Shown here piece after piece: positions 34,515 through 44,259 of a DNA stretch of 64,000 nucleotides. The position numbers were made by a program, and so were the translations under genes. The notes below the pieces were generated by a model. It was given only the letters and a program-made list of their open reading frames with translations, had not been told where the DNA came from and made no database searches. The stretch is from Saprospiraceae bacterium (GTDB taxonomy: Bacteria; Bacteroidota; Bacteroidia; Chitinophagales; Saprospiraceae): the NCBI GenBank assembly GCA_020436935.1, contig JAGQWX010000017.1, positions 20,252 to 84,251 on the forward strand. The letters run 5' to 3'. Position 1 is the stretch's first letter. Each line of letters starts with the position of its first letter.

Positions 34515-34769
34515 CTAGTCGTCAGCTTCACAGCTTTGATCACATAAACCTAAGAAATAACTAGTAAATTCACCATACCATGGATAATCGCACCATTGTG
34601 CGGTAAATGAAGCGCCACAGTAACAATTTACATTATATAAGTTGCACTCAATAACTCCTTCGGTATTTTTTGACAGAGTATTATTTTCGGAGAACTCAGA
34701 AGTTATTTGATTACTTGCTACTAGTGAGACACTAACAAATAATAAACATAAAAGAATTAATTGTTTCAT
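34515..34769 (-). CDS. Small secreted Cys-rich peptide
   Basis: An 84-residue protein with a signal peptide (about 1-18, MKQLILLCLLFVSVSLVA) and an acidic mature part of about 65 residues that has six cysteines (C42, C49, C51, C60, C76, C80), enough for three disulfides, and an aromatic patch WCDYPWYGEF. No family recognised. It is the first gene of an apparent three-gene unit with the GLPGLI and barrel genes. It could be a disulfide-rich effector or a cargo for the barrel, but that is inference. The strong signal peptide and the even Cys count argue that it is real. Confidence 0.65.
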   Translation of the reverse strand: MKQLILLCLLFVSVSLVASNQITSEFSENNTLSKNTEGVIECNLYNVNCYCGASFTAQWCDYPWYGEFTSYFLGLCDQSCEADD

Positions 34770-34926
34770 CGTAAAAAATTTAAAAAATTATTAAATAGCT
34801 CAAAGATCATTTTCCGGAATTTGAACTTTGATTTTTTTGATGAAAACTATATAGACTTGAACTAACAAAAAAATTAATGCATACAAATTAATATTATTTT
34901 CAAATTATTTGAAGTTAACTTACTTT

Positions 34927-36150
34927 TCAAAACCTTACCACCCGAACCTCCACATTTTCCCAGTCGTTATCCACTGGCTTGCCGTCCTTGTAATGGGGCC
35001 ATGGACTATTGGCAATGTAGTAAAATGTTTTGTCAGACTGGTCGATGTAACCATTGGTGGGTTCGCCGGAGTAGGGAAGGGCGTTTTCCAACAATTGTGT
35101 ATTTGTTATTTTTTTCTCGCTCAAGGTCAGTCGAATGACTCTTTTGGGGCTGCTGTTGTTTTGGATGGCAATGAGATCTCCATCGAAAAATTCCAGGCCA
35201 TCGATGCCTTTCAATAAGTAATCCGGGGATTTTATCCAGGATTGCTGACGACCTCCAACGTCCATACTTAAGATGCCTTTGATGTAGTCGGCAACATAGA
35301 GGGTATTGGTTTTCGCATCACAAGTTATGCCTTGAAGTGAGAATGCATCCCCGATGATGATGGTGTCCTTCCAGGATTTTTTGGCAGGGTCAAAAATTAA
35401 AACTTCCGGACTGGCTGAATTGGACAAAAAAAGCAAATGGTCCTTGTTTGTGCACATTGCGCCGATCACTGCATTTCCAATAGGATATTGATCAATGATT
35501 TTACCTTGCTTTGCATCAACAAGTAAGAGGTATGCCGGAACATCTTTGTCAGCATTGTAGGAAACATACTCAGGTATGTAAGCAGTGGTAACAAAAAACA
35601 AATCGTCTTTATAAAATTCCACCGCCATTCCTGCTCCCGGGAGTCTGGTAGAATAGGAAGCGCCATCAATGAAATACATCAATAAACCCTCGTGCACTTC
35701 TGTGACAGCTGTACCATGGATACCCCTGCTAATGTCCTCGGTGTGTACTTTGCCAAGAGCCAGGTGTTTGAAGCCGGAATTAACTTTTTCTGTCCATTGG
35801 CCCTTTGTTTTTTTCAACCCGGTCACAATATCTTCACTCAGGTATTTTTTTAGATCTTCATCGTTTTCGGGCTGGATAGCTGCATTCCAGCTCATCAAAA
35901 AATCAAGTGACTTTTTTGCAGCCTCACTTTGTCCCGAGGCTGCTTCCGCGATGGACTTGTTGTATAAAAGGGTAGGCTGGGAAGGATGTATCTCAAGGGC
36001 TTTATTGATAAAATATTGCATAGAATCAAAACGCCCAAGTTGGTACATGCCAATGCTTTTGGCGTGAAAGTCCCGCCAAGTCTGTGCTGTACACCATTGT
36101 GTAGTGCAAACAAGAATTGCCACGATTACCAGAGTAAAAATTCTTACCAT
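34927..36150 (-). CDS. Exported protein with TPR-like N-terminus and SMP-30/NHL-like beta-propeller
   Basis: A 407-residue protein with a signal peptide (about 1-22, ending in CTAQ), a helical repeat (about 25-85, GRFDSMQYFINKALEIHPSQPTLLYNKSIAEA) resembling two TPR units, and from about 120 a beta-propeller with blades such as YLLLVDAKQGKIIDQYP, VLIFDPAKKSWKD, NTLYVADYIKGILS and LEFFDGDLIAIQN, as in SMP-30/gluconolactonase-like proteins. No catalytic motif could be assigned. TATATTTG at 36156-36163 fits a -7 box but lies so near the ATG that it would give almost no leader. Confidence 0.72.
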   Translation of the reverse strand: MVRIFTLVIVAILVCTTQWCTAQTWRDFHAKSIGMYQLGRFDSMQYFINKALEIHPSQPTLLYNKSIAEAASGQSEAAKKSLDFLMSWNAAIQPENDEDLKKYLSEDIVTGLKKTKGQWTEKVNSGFKHLALGKVHTEDISRGIHGTAVTEVHEGLLMYFIDGASYSTRLPGAGMAVEFYKDDLFFVTTAYIPEYVSYNADKDVPAYLLLVDAKQGKIIDQYPIGNAVIGAMCTNKDHLLFLSNSASPEVLIFDPAKKSWKDTIIIGDAFSLQGITCDAKTNTLYVADYIKGILSMDVGGRQQSWIKSPDYLLKGIDGLEFFDGDLIAIQNNSSPKRVIRLTLSEKKITNTQLLENALPYSGEPTNGYIDQSDKTFYYIANSPWPHYKDGKPVDNDWENVEVRVVRF

Positions 36151-36222
36151 ATATTCAAATATACGGATAAAGTCACGGTGGTGTTACGTAGAAGAAGGGT
36201 GATTTTGATGGTGATATTAGCA

Positions 36223-38628
36223 CTATTCTTCGCTGATCAGACTTTTTTTGGCTTTTGCTTTGCTTTGTTTGATCCTGTATGACAGCGACAAGTTGATTTG
36301 TCGCCTTCTGAACTGACTGCTGCTGGAAGTAAAAAAGCTGACCCCATTGAACTCGGACCTGTTGACTCGAGAGTTGAACACATCGGACACATTGAAGGTA
36401 ATGGTGCCATTCCCCTTAAAGAGATCTGTACTTGCGCCAATGTCAATGTAAAATATCTCCAGACGTTTGCCCTGGGGCAATTGTTGTGGCGCCTCATAGT
36501 TGGCCCTCATTTGGAGGGTGGTATTGTTCTTAAGGGTAAATCTTGAGGTATGCCTTGCAAACCATGAATAAGTGTCACTGGTAATGTCATCGCCTATATT
36601 GGTTCCGTCGGTGATGGCTCTGAAAAAATTGAAGCTCAAATCTCCTTTCCACCAATTGATTGGACTGTACTGTGAAGTGATCTCGACTCCAAAAGAATTT
36701 TCATCCAAGAGGTTTTCGGGTAAAAAAGTAGAAGTTTCGATATCGGTGACTCGTCTGATGCTTTGAATTTTGTCGGTGGTATATCTGTAAAAGACAGAAC
36801 TGGCTATTGAACCGCTTGCAAAGTATTTGATGTGGCCAAGATCAAATGCGTCTGTAAACTCAGGATTGAGGTCCGGGTTACCTGCAAAAAAATTACGGTT
36901 GTCAGAAAGCGTGATGTATGGGCTCAGTTCTGTGTATCTCGGTCTTCTTACCCGGCGGCTATAGCTGAGCTGTAGGGCATTTCCGTCATTGATGGTATAG
37001 GTGAGATGGCCGCTGGGGAATAAATTGGTGTATTTTCTGGGGTTGCTTTCGTTGGTTTTTTCCAAGACGGTTTTAATGTCTGTATACTCTGCTCTGGCAC
37101 CAAGTTGGTATGAAAACTTATTTCGGGCGTCGCCAATGATGACATAGGTGGCATGAATGTTTTCCTGGTAAAAGAAGACGTTATCCAGGCCCTGCAGCGT
37201 GAAAAAACTTCCATCTTCAGCTCTTTGGGTGACCAGATAATCGTTGGTCATGTCTCTGAAACTCGTTCTTAGCCCGGTTTCTAATTTACCATCACGAAGA
37301 AAGCCACCTGATTTTATGGGCTTTACATAGTCCAGCTGGGCCAGGTATGTTTTTTCAAACTCGTCATTGAGCGATTTTTGGAAAGAATTTACGTTGGGTT
37401 TTTGCAAGGTTGAAGTTTGCTCAAAAAACTGGTCAGAGCGTTCCCAATAATCCAGATACCGAAGGTCAAGCACCAGTTCGTGTCCCTTATCAGTATAACT
37501 TTTTTTGTAGGTGACGGCAATTTCAGAATTGGGCTCTGTCTCCGTTTCATCCTGGTGTCGCAAAGTTCTGCCCAAAAAATTGGAGGTGTTGTTGAAGTAA
37601 TCGTCGTATGTGATATCGGTCAACCTTCTGACGTCGGTGCGCCTCAACAAGTAGGAAGCTGTCAGGATGTTTTTATCGTTGAAAAAATAGTCAAGACCTG
37701 CCTGAACGTTGTTGTGCAGCCCATTCACCGTGCCCGAACGGTCTGAAATGGAAATGAAAGTGGTATCTGGTCCATAAAACTCCTGATACTGACTGCCTAT
37801 GTTGGGCAGCTTTCTGTAGGCGAGTCCGTAATTGAGGAAAAAGTTGAGCTTGTTTTTACGGTAGTTGACATTGGCAGCAACTCCATAATTGACCGGCTGG
37901 CCCAGTATGAGTTCGAATGAGCCATTGAAGCCCTGGCTCTGGTCTTTTTTGAGTACAATGTTGATGATTCCCGCCATGCCTTCTGCTTCATATCGGGCTG
38001 AAGGGTTGGTAATGATTTCGACCCTTTCGATTTGGTTGCCCTGGAGCTGTTGCAAGCCTGCACCACCTTTAAAACTAACGAGACCTGAGGGTTTTCCATC
38101 GATCAAAATTCTGACGTTGTCGCTGCCCCTTAACTTGATACTGCCATCCACATCCACATTCAAACTTGGGATATTGCTCAGCAAATCAGAGGCAGTGCCA
38201 CCTGCGTTGGCCAGATCTTTGCCAACATTGAAAACGCGCTTATCCAAAGCAAAAGCCATCGAGCTTTTTTCTACTTCAATGACTACTTCATCCAAATCCA
38301 CGCCTCCAGTATTCAATGCAATCATACCAAGTGAATGGGATTTATCCCTGGCCACAAATACCGGAGTATAGTAGGTTTTGTATCCAATAAAATCTATGGA
38401 GGCGTAATAAGAACCTGCTGTGATTTTTATGTCAAAACTACCCTCGTCATTGGTGACATCTCCTCCTGCAAATGTGCTATCAGAGGTAAACAGTTGAATG
38501 CTGGCATAGGGCAGCAATTGACCTGTTGCTCCATCTGTTACTTTTCCGGTAACATGAACATCCTGGGAGGTTAAGAAAAAAGGTAAGGTAAATAAGGTGA
38601 GGACGGTGAAAATGGTCTTTTTTTTCAA
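36223..38628 (-). CDS. TonB-dependent receptor with CarboxypepD_reg-like domain
   Basis: An 801-residue outer-membrane receptor. Signal peptide (about 1-21, FFLTSQ), carboxypeptidase-regulatory-like domain (about 24-110, VHVTGKVTDGATGQLLPYAS), plug domain (about 130-235: LLSNIPSLNVDVDGSIKLRG, VRILIDGKPSG, IERVEIITNPSARYEAEG, which is the usual plug end IINIVL), then a barrel of the outer-membrane-beta-barrel type 2 class with DLNPEFTDAFDLG and a terminal strand INLSLSYRI. The substrate is unknown. It lies alone on the minus strand, downstream of the MITE-like pair. Confidence 0.92.
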   Translation of the reverse strand: MKKKTIFTVLTLFTLPFFLTSQDVHVTGKVTDGATGQLLPYASIQLFTSDSTFAGGDVTNDEGSFDIKITAGSYYASIDFIGYKTYYTPVFVARDKSHSLGMIALNTGGVDLDEVVIEVEKSSMAFALDKRVFNVGKDLANAGGTASDLLSNIPSLNVDVDGSIKLRGSDNVRILIDGKPSGLVSFKGGAGLQQLQGNQIERVEIITNPSARYEAEGMAGIINIVLKKDQSQGFNGSFELILGQPVNYGVAANVNYRKNKLNFFLNYGLAYRKLPNIGSQYQEFYGPDTTFISISDRSGTVNGLHNNVQAGLDYFFNDKNILTASYLLRRTDVRRLTDITYDDYFNNTSNFLGRTLRHQDETETEPNSEIAVTYKKSYTDKGHELVLDLRYLDYWERSDQFFEQTSTLQKPNVNSFQKSLNDEFEKTYLAQLDYVKPIKSGGFLRDGKLETGLRTSFRDMTNDYLVTQRAEDGSFFTLQGLDNVFFYQENIHATYVIIGDARNKFSYQLGARAEYTDIKTVLEKTNESNPRKYTNLFPSGHLTYTINDGNALQLSYSRRVRRPRYTELSPYITLSDNRNFFAGNPDLNPEFTDAFDLGHIKYFASGSIASSVFYRYTTDKIQSIRRVTDIETSTFLPENLLDENSFGVEITSQYSPINWWKGDLSFNFFRAITDGTNIGDDITSDTYSWFARHTSRFTLKNNTTLQMRANYEAPQQLPQGKRLEIFYIDIGASTDLFKGNGTITFNVSDVFNSRVNRSEFNGVSFFTSSSSQFRRRQINLSLSYRIKQSKAKAKKSLISEE

Positions 38629-38694
38629 AACAATGCTTCTGATGAAATGATAAAATTTATGGCCAGCTGGTGGTCCTCTCGGCTTTAGTGTAAT

Positions 38695-38919
38695 TATACT
38701 TATCGGAAATAGAATTGTCCACTTCCCTGCTGCTAAAATGAACCATATCTTCGTTACAAATACTCGCTGGAGGTACCACTATAAGATGGAGAAGCTGGGA
38801 CGCGGAGGTCCCAGTTCAGCCCTAAAGTCGTTTGCGACGACTTTTTTACGGGCTTCATCTCGATGTGATTCATTTTATCATCACATGCAAAATGGACATT
38901 CCATATTCCGATAAGTATA
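38695..38919. mobile_element. MITE-like element A (225 bp)
   Basis: Terminal inverted repeats of 27 bases at 38695-38721 and 38893-38919 match at 22 positions (TATACTTATCGGAA at both ends, TGTCCA inside). There is no ORF. The interior holds hairpin 1 (38795-38814, CTGGGAC-GCGGAG-GTCCCAG) and, nine bases on, hairpin 2 (38824-38844, AAAGTCGT-TTGCG-ACGACTTT) followed by T residues. It lies in the 758-base spacer upstream of the TonB receptor gene. Confidence 0.75.
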
Positions 38920-39143
38920 TTCAATTGCAAAAAAATCACTTTCAAAATTTCCATTATATTCCATCTGTTAAAATGATTTTCTGAAGGAATAGTGGACTGG
39001 AAAAACTGAAAGCTCACATTTGATTGCAAGGCATAAATGTAAGCAAATCACCGAAAAGTGCAAGGCCGGCTTTTGATGTAATATAAATACCGTTATTTTG
39101 AGCCATCATTTTGAAACAAATCTCACCAAGTTTTGATGGGATG

Positions 39144-39371
39144 TATACTTATAGGAAATAGATTTGTCCACATAATCATTGCCAAAAATGCAAATATCTG
39201 CGTTAGAAAGCCTCGCCATGAGGGGCGTTAAAAATTCATCGCAAATGAATTTAGCTCCGAACTGTGACCTCCGTGTCACAGCTAAGGCAAATGTTCTAGC
39301 ATATGCTCCATATGATCTTTGAATTTTCGTCTGAATGATTAAAATGGACAATCCATTGTCCCATAAGTATA
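39144..39371. mobile_element. MITE-like element B (228 bp), opposite orientation to A
   Basis: Terminal inverted repeats of 27 bases at 39144-39170 and 39345-39371 (TATACTTAT, GGA, TTGTCCA shared) are close to those of element A. Read on the minus strand, the interior repeats the A design: hairpin 1 (39262-39281, CTGTGAC-ACGGAG-GTCACAG) then nine bases, then hairpin 2 (39232-39252, AAATTCAT-TTGCG-ATGAATTT). The loops equal those of A while the stems differ by paired changes. It ends 17 bases before the longer reading frame of the GH3 gene. Confidence 0.75.
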
Positions 39372-39441
39372 AAAAATTGAAAATAAATTGGATATGCACA
39401 TCACCAAATTTCTTTTGAAATCCAAAAAATTCGGCCTGGCA

Positions 39442-42400
39442 ATGAAACAGGTATTGGGAGCGCTCATTGTTTTGGGCTTTGTCCTCCCTATATCCGCTCA
39501 GGAATTGCCGGATTTTCTAAAAAACGAACACGCTGCCTGGGTAGACTCGGTTTTTAGCAAGCTCACTTTAGAAGAAAAGGTAGGTCAGATTCTTATGCCG
39601 AGGGGGAATGATTCCGGACGGCCTCATGATGTGCCAAAGCTTGAAGAATACGTGACGAAATACCATGTTGGAGGGATCGTATTTTTTGCTGGTCCACCAA
39701 CGGTGCAGGCCGAGATTACCAACCGTCTTCAAGCCCTGTCAAAGGTACCCTTGATAATTGGCGAAGACTTTGAGTGGGGATTGGCCATGCGCATCGACAG
39801 TGCAGACCGGTATCCTTACAACATGGCCATAGGTGCCATGGAGGGCAATGAAGATCTGATTGAGGCCATGGGCGCCGAGGTCGGAAGGCAATGCAGAAGA
39901 TTGGGCGTCCACGTCAACTATGCACCCGTCGTCGACGTCAATGTAAATCCCAACAATCCGGTGATCAACTTCAGGTCATACGGCGAAAACAAAAATCTGG
40001 TTGCCAGAAAGGCACTGGCATACATGAAAGGACTGCAATCCCAAAACATCATTGCCACTGCCAAACACTTTCCGGGGCATGGAGATACTGACGTTGATTC
40101 TCATCACGATCTGCCTCTGATTCTGCACGACAAAAAACGATTGGAAGATATTGAATTTTTCCCGTTCCAAACCCTGGTAGATGGTGGACTTGCAGGAATA
40201 ATGACCTCTCACCTTGAGGTGCCATCTCTCGACAAACGGAAAGGAATTGCGGCTACTTTTTCACCCAATATCCTCCAGAATATTCTACGCAATGAAATGG
40301 GTTTTCAGGGCCTGACATTTACAGATGCCATGGATATGCAAGGGGCAGTAAAAAGCTTTCCGAAGGGTGAAGCCATGGTCGAGGCATTTCTCGCCGGCAA
40401 TGATGTTTTGGAGACCTTTCGCGATGTTCCACTGGCTGTTGAATCATTGGTCAATGCAGTAAAATCAGGAAAGATTCCCATGAAGGTCCTTGATGAAAGG
40501 GTAAGGAAAATATTGATGGCCAAGGCCTGGGTCGGACTCAACCGCTACCAACCCATTCAATTAACTGGCTTGGTTGAAGACCTTAATACCAGGAAATCAG
40601 ACTATCTCAACAGAGAGATGTCTGAGAAATTCGTCACTCTTGTCAAAAACCAGGGGGATATTATACCATTCCGGGACATGACCAAAAAAATTGCTGTCAT
40701 TTCATCCGGTGGAGAACACAGTCCTGCTTTCGCAAGGATGTGCGCCAATTACACCAATGTGGAAGTCATTGATTTTTTGGGTATGGATACTGCAGCAGCA
40801 GAAAGTTTCATCAACGGAATGAAAAAATATGACCTGGTCATCCATGCCCTTTACCTCAACAGCATAAGACCCGCATCAAAATATGGTATAACAGGGGTGA
40901 CCAACTACTTTACATCAAAACTGGCTGAAAAAAATCCTTCTGTTTTATGCGTGTTTGGAAATGTTTATTCATTGCCTTTGCTTGAAGGACTTGACAAATA
41001 TCAGGGCATAGTTATGGCTTACCAAAATACAACATATACCCAGGAGGCAAGTGCTCAGGCTTTGTTCGGAGCGATTCCGTTTGCAGGTAAGCTTCCTGTG
41101 AGTTCTGGTTCAGGATATGTTTCAGGAGCGGGCCTTACCACCATGCCACTGGGAAGGATGTCATATGGACTTCCTGAGCAGGTAGGTTTGACTGAAGGAT
41201 CTATTGAAGTTGGCATTGATTCTGTGATGCACCTGGGTCTGGACGTTCAGGCTTTCCCGGGTGGTGTGGTCCAGGTGATCAAAGACGGCAGGACGATTTT
41301 TAGAAAAGCTTATGGCTTCCATACGTATGAGGATGCGACTTCAGCGGTCGGGAGTATAAAAAAGGACTACGAGGCGGGCGTGAAAAGTGATGCCATGGAT
41401 TATTTTGAAACGAATGCACTGGAAAACAAGGTGTTGACAACATCCGGTGATATCAAAGGATTGACCAAGCTAGATGACGTTTTTGATCTTGCCTCAGTGA
41501 CCAAGGTTTCAGCAGCTGCGCTGGCATTGATGAAGATGCAGACGGAAGGATTGTTTGACGAGCACAAGTCTTTCGGATCTTATGTGCTATCACTGAAAGG
41601 CAGTAATAAGGAGCAACTCATATTTAAGGACTTGCTAACCCACAGATCAGGACTTCGGGCCTGGATCCCTTTCTGGAGAAATGCTGTAGATACTATTGCT
41701 ACGGTCGATAAGGCTATAGCCAATGACGCGTCCGTCAAGGAAAGTCTTGTTTGGAAGGCGCAGAAGAGGAATTTCTTCGACAGACTTTTTGGGAGAAAAA
41801 AGGCTTTGGTTCTCGATTATGAAGGGACGGCCAAAGAAAGCAAGGCGTGGCAAAAAGTCCTTACCCCCGAAAATATAACCTGGAAGCCGGGGATTTTTAG
41901 TGACCGTGAAACGGGAGATTTTACAGTCAAAATCCATGACCATTTGTATCTGTCTGCAAAAGCCAGGGAGGATGTTTTGGAGCAAATCAGGACTTCGGCC
42001 ATCAATCCGGGACAAGGCTATGTTTACAGCGACCTCCATTTTTATTTTTATCCTGAAATGATCAAACACCTTACAGGAAAGACATTTGAGGATTACATAG
42101 GAGCAACTTATGCCAGTCTTGGAGCAAACTCACTTGGCTTTTTGCCAAAACAAAAATTCTCAGAAGACCAAATCATTCCCACAGAATATGACAGTTTGTT
42201 CAGGAAGGTGCAAATACATGGAGAAGTCCATGACGAAGGAGCAGCCATGTTGGGAGGCATTTCCGGTCATGCCGGCTTGTTTGGCAATGTCAATGACTTG
42301 AGCAAGCTGTACATGATGTATCTCCAGTATGGATCATATGGTGGTCAAAGGTATATAGGCAATGGCATCGTTGAAAAGTTTACTTCATACCAGTTTCCTG

Positions 42401-42660
42401 AGGAAAACAACCGTCGCGGTTTGGTATTTGATAAAGCCTCGCTGGACAAACCCGGATCAAATGCGCCGCACGATGCGAGTCCAACAAGCTTTGGTCACAG
42501 TGGATATACAGGGCCATTTGTCTGGGTAGATCCTGAAAAAAACTTTTTATATATCGTATTGCTCAACCGTGTTTATCCCACCAGAAACAATACAAAGGTG
42601 ATTGATATGAACTTGCGTACAGGCATTGGGGATGTTATTTATAAAGCCCTCAAACCATAG
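39442..42660 (+). CDS. GH3 beta-N-acetylhexosaminidase fused to a beta-lactamase-family serine hydrolase
   Basis: Exported two-enzyme fusion of 1072 residues. The ATG at 39442 is chosen since it begins a clean signal peptide (MKQVLGALIVLGFVLPISAQ); an in-frame ATG at 39388 adds 18 residues. Residues about 40-360 are a NagZ-type GH3 domain with the signature KHFPGHGDTDVDSHHDLP; about 380-560 a GH3 C-terminal domain; about 590-1070 a serine beta-lactamase/class C PBP-like domain with the SxxK motif SVTK and YSD. It probably trims GlcNAc-type sugars and peptides of cell-wall material. The fusion is common in this phylum; whether both parts are active is not shown. Confidence 0.9.
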   Translation: MKQVLGALIVLGFVLPISAQELPDFLKNEHAAWVDSVFSKLTLEEKVGQILMPRGNDSGRPHDVPKLEEYVTKYHVGGIVFFAGPPTVQAEITNRLQALSKVPLIIGEDFEWGLAMRIDSADRYPYNMAIGAMEGNEDLIEAMGAEVGRQCRRLGVHVNYAPVVDVNVNPNNPVINFRSYGENKNLVARKALAYMKGLQSQNIIATAKHFPGHGDTDVDSHHDLPLILHDKKRLEDIEFFPFQTLVDGGLAGIMTSHLEVPSLDKRKGIAATFSPNILQNILRNEMGFQGLTFTDAMDMQGAVKSFPKGEAMVEAFLAGNDVLETFRDVPLAVESLVNAVKSGKIPMKVLDERVRKILMAKAWVGLNRYQPIQLTGLVEDLNTRKSDYLNREMSEKFVTLVKNQGDIIPFRDMTKKIAVISSGGEHSPAFARMCANYTNVEVIDFLGMDTAAAESFINGMKKYDLVIHALYLNSIRPASKYGITGVTNYFTSKLAEKNPSVLCVFGNVYSLPLLEGLDKYQGIVMAYQNTTYTQEASAQALFGAIPFAGKLPVSSGSGYVSGAGLTTMPLGRMSYGLPEQVGLTEGSIEVGIDSVMHLGLDVQAFPGGVVQVIKDGRTIFRKAYGFHTYEDATSAVGSIKKDYEAGVKSDAMDYFETNALENKVLTTSGDIKGLTKLDDVFDLASVTKVSAAALALMKMQTEGLFDEHKSFGSYVLSLKGSNKEQLIFKDLLTHRSGLRAWIPFWRNAVDTIATVDKAIANDASVKESLVWKAQKRNFFDRLFGRKKALVLDYEGTAKESKAWQKVLTPENITWKPGIFSDRETGDFTVKIHDHLYLSAKAREDVLEQIRTSAINPGQGYVYSDLHFYFYPEMIKHLTGKTFEDYIGATYASLGANSLGFLPKQKFSEDQIIPTEYDSLFRKVQIHGEVHDEGAAMLGGISGHAGLFGNVNDLSKLYMMYLQYGSYGGQRYIGNGIVEKFTSYQFPEENNRRGLVFDKASLDKPGSNAPHDASPTSFGHSGYTGPFVWVDPEKNFLYIVLLNRVYPTRNNTKVIDMNLRTGIGDVIYKALKP

Positions 42661-42672
42661 GCTAAAAGACCA

Positions 42673-43323
42673 TTAAATCTTTTTCCAACCCGTGATCGTA
42701 TTGGAGCTCACACCGTTGAAAGTGCTGGTGTAGAGCGCATAGTTGAGGTATAGCTGATTCTGATCATAAAGGAGATAGCCATCCACTTCAATGATGGGTA
42801 CGCATGAGACAATGATTTTATTTTTGACCTGGATGTCGCCTATTTGGAATGAAGATATTTTTCCCATTTGATCGCCCCTGAAGGTCTCATTATCGAATTC
42901 AACAATGCAGTTTTTTTGCTTCATGGAGACAGCCATTGCGTCATCAAGTTTAAGGGTGTCGCTGCCATAAAAGTTGAAAAACTTACTATTGATTCTGTTG
43001 GTGAACTCTATGCCATTGTTCATTTGCCTTACCGCTGTCAGTGATATGAAATCGTGTTCTTTGTTTTTTGAAAATGGGCTGAGGTACTCGGCCAAAAACA
43101 GGTCGCCATTTACATCCTTCACCTCCATGATCAAGGTGTCTCCTGTATATTCGAATTTATCATTCTCACCACAAATGGATTGGAAACCAATATACCTACT
43201 GATTTGCCCTGTTTCCAACTTAGATAGGTTGACAGCTCCTTCGGTGACTTGTTCATTAATTTCTTTTTCACAGGCGGCTAGCATAAATACAGATACAGCA
43301 AAAATGTAGATTAAATTTTTCAT
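42673..43323 (-). CDS. Hypothetical lipoprotein
   Basis: A 216-residue lipoprotein with a signal sequence ending in the lipobox MLAAC (Cys18). The mature part is beta-rich, acidic at the start (EKEINEQVTEGAVNLSKLE), with a Cys in QSICGEND and further Cys in QKNCIVEFD and IVSCVPIIEV. No family recognised. It converges with the GH3 gene (stops 12 bases apart) and is divergent from the GT2 gene, so it is monocistronic. Likely facing the periplasm or exposed on the outer membrane. Confidence 0.72.
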   Translation of the reverse strand: MKNLIYIFAVSVFMLAACEKEINEQVTEGAVNLSKLETGQISRYIGFQSICGENDKFEYTGDTLIMEVKDVNGDLFLAEYLSPFSKNKEHDFISLTAVRQMNNGIEFTNRINSKFFNFYGSDTLKLDDAMAVSMKQKNCIVEFDNETFRGDQMGKISSFQIGDIQVKNKIIVSCVPIIEVDGYLLYDQNQLYLNYALYTSTFNGVSSNTITGWKKI

Positions 43324-43491
43324 GAATAAATTCTTGTTTTCAAATAAGACGGATGACTATACCTGAATGGTTGGTAAAGTGAAGGTATAAAGTCCATATC
43401 CGCAGGCCAATTATCTACATACATTAAGCGTTTTGCCAATTTTCCAAAGCGTATAAATAAGTTTGGTGGGTCAAACTTGACAAGTAAATTC

Positions 43492-43499
43492 TATATTTG
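43492..43499 (+). promoter_or_regulatory. Candidate -7 element of the GT2-to-cutA gene run
   Basis: TATATTTG, exact consensus, 22 bases before the TTG start. A second match, TAAGTTTG at 43458-43465, lies further upstream. No TTG has ideal spacing. Confidence 0.45.
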
Positions 43500-43521
43500 C
43501 CGCGGTATAAAATGAAACAGA

Positions 43522-44259
43522 TTGGAAATCAGCATAACAAACCCATTTCAAAAGCTTTCCATAGTCATACCCGCATACAATGAAGAAAGGACCATTCACT
43601 TCATCCTGGATAAGGTGAAAGATGTGGTGCTTGCGGGAGGTATCAACAAAGAAGTCATCATCGTAAATGATTGTTCAAAGGATGATACCGAAGGGGCTAT
43701 CAAGCGATATATGGCTTCCAATCCTCAATTCAATATCATGTACCTTGCACATGAAATCAACAAAGGTAAAGGGGCTGCCTTACATACTGGAATTCAACAC
43801 GCCACAGGTGAATATCTGATCATCCAGGATGCTGATCTGGAGTATGATCCAAGGGAATACAATCTGCTGTTGAAACCAATACTTGAAGGCCATGCCGATG
43901 TGGTATATGGTTCGAGATTTTTAGGAGGAAATCCTCACAGGGTCTTGTTTTTCCTGCACACGATAGGCAATAAAATGCTGACTTTTACGTCCAATTTTTT
44001 TTCAGGCCTAAATCTAACTGACATGGAGACATGTTATAAACTTTTTAGATCTGACATTATTCAGGGACTCAAGCTCAATGAAAAAAGGTTTGGCTTTGAA
44101 CCTGAGGTTACAGCTAAAATAGCCAAGATCAAGAATGTCAGGATTTACGAAGTCGGTATTTCCTATTATGGGAGGACGTATGAAGATGGAAAAAAGATAG
44201 GATGGAAGGATGGTTTCAGGGCAATATATTGCATTTTGAAGTACAACATGTTTAGATGA
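43522..44259 (+). CDS. GT2 glycosyltransferase, dolichol/polyprenyl-phosphate mannosyltransferase-like
   Basis: A 245-residue GT-A enzyme of the DPM1-like branch, expected to transfer a hexose from a nucleotide sugar to a lipid phosphate. Motifs: [45 protein letters not shown] (DXD-like) and the GSRFLGG segment. No TM helices, so it is the soluble DPM1 type. The TTG start is the first possible codon after an in-frame TGA and gives the expected N-terminus. It overlaps the methyltransferase gene by four bases (ATGA). Confidence 0.87.
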   Translation: MEISITNPFQKLSIVIPAYNEERTIHFILDKVKDVVLAGGINKEVIIVNDCSKDDTEGAIKRYMASNPQFNIMYLAHEINKGKGAALHTGIQHATGEYLIIQDADLEYDPREYNLLLKPILEGHADVVYGSRFLGGNPHRVLFFLHTIGNKMLTFTSNFFSGLNLTDMETCYKLFRSDIIQGLKLNEKRFGFEPEVTAKIAKIKNVRIYEVGISYYGRTYEDGKKIGWKDGFRAIYCILKYNMFR

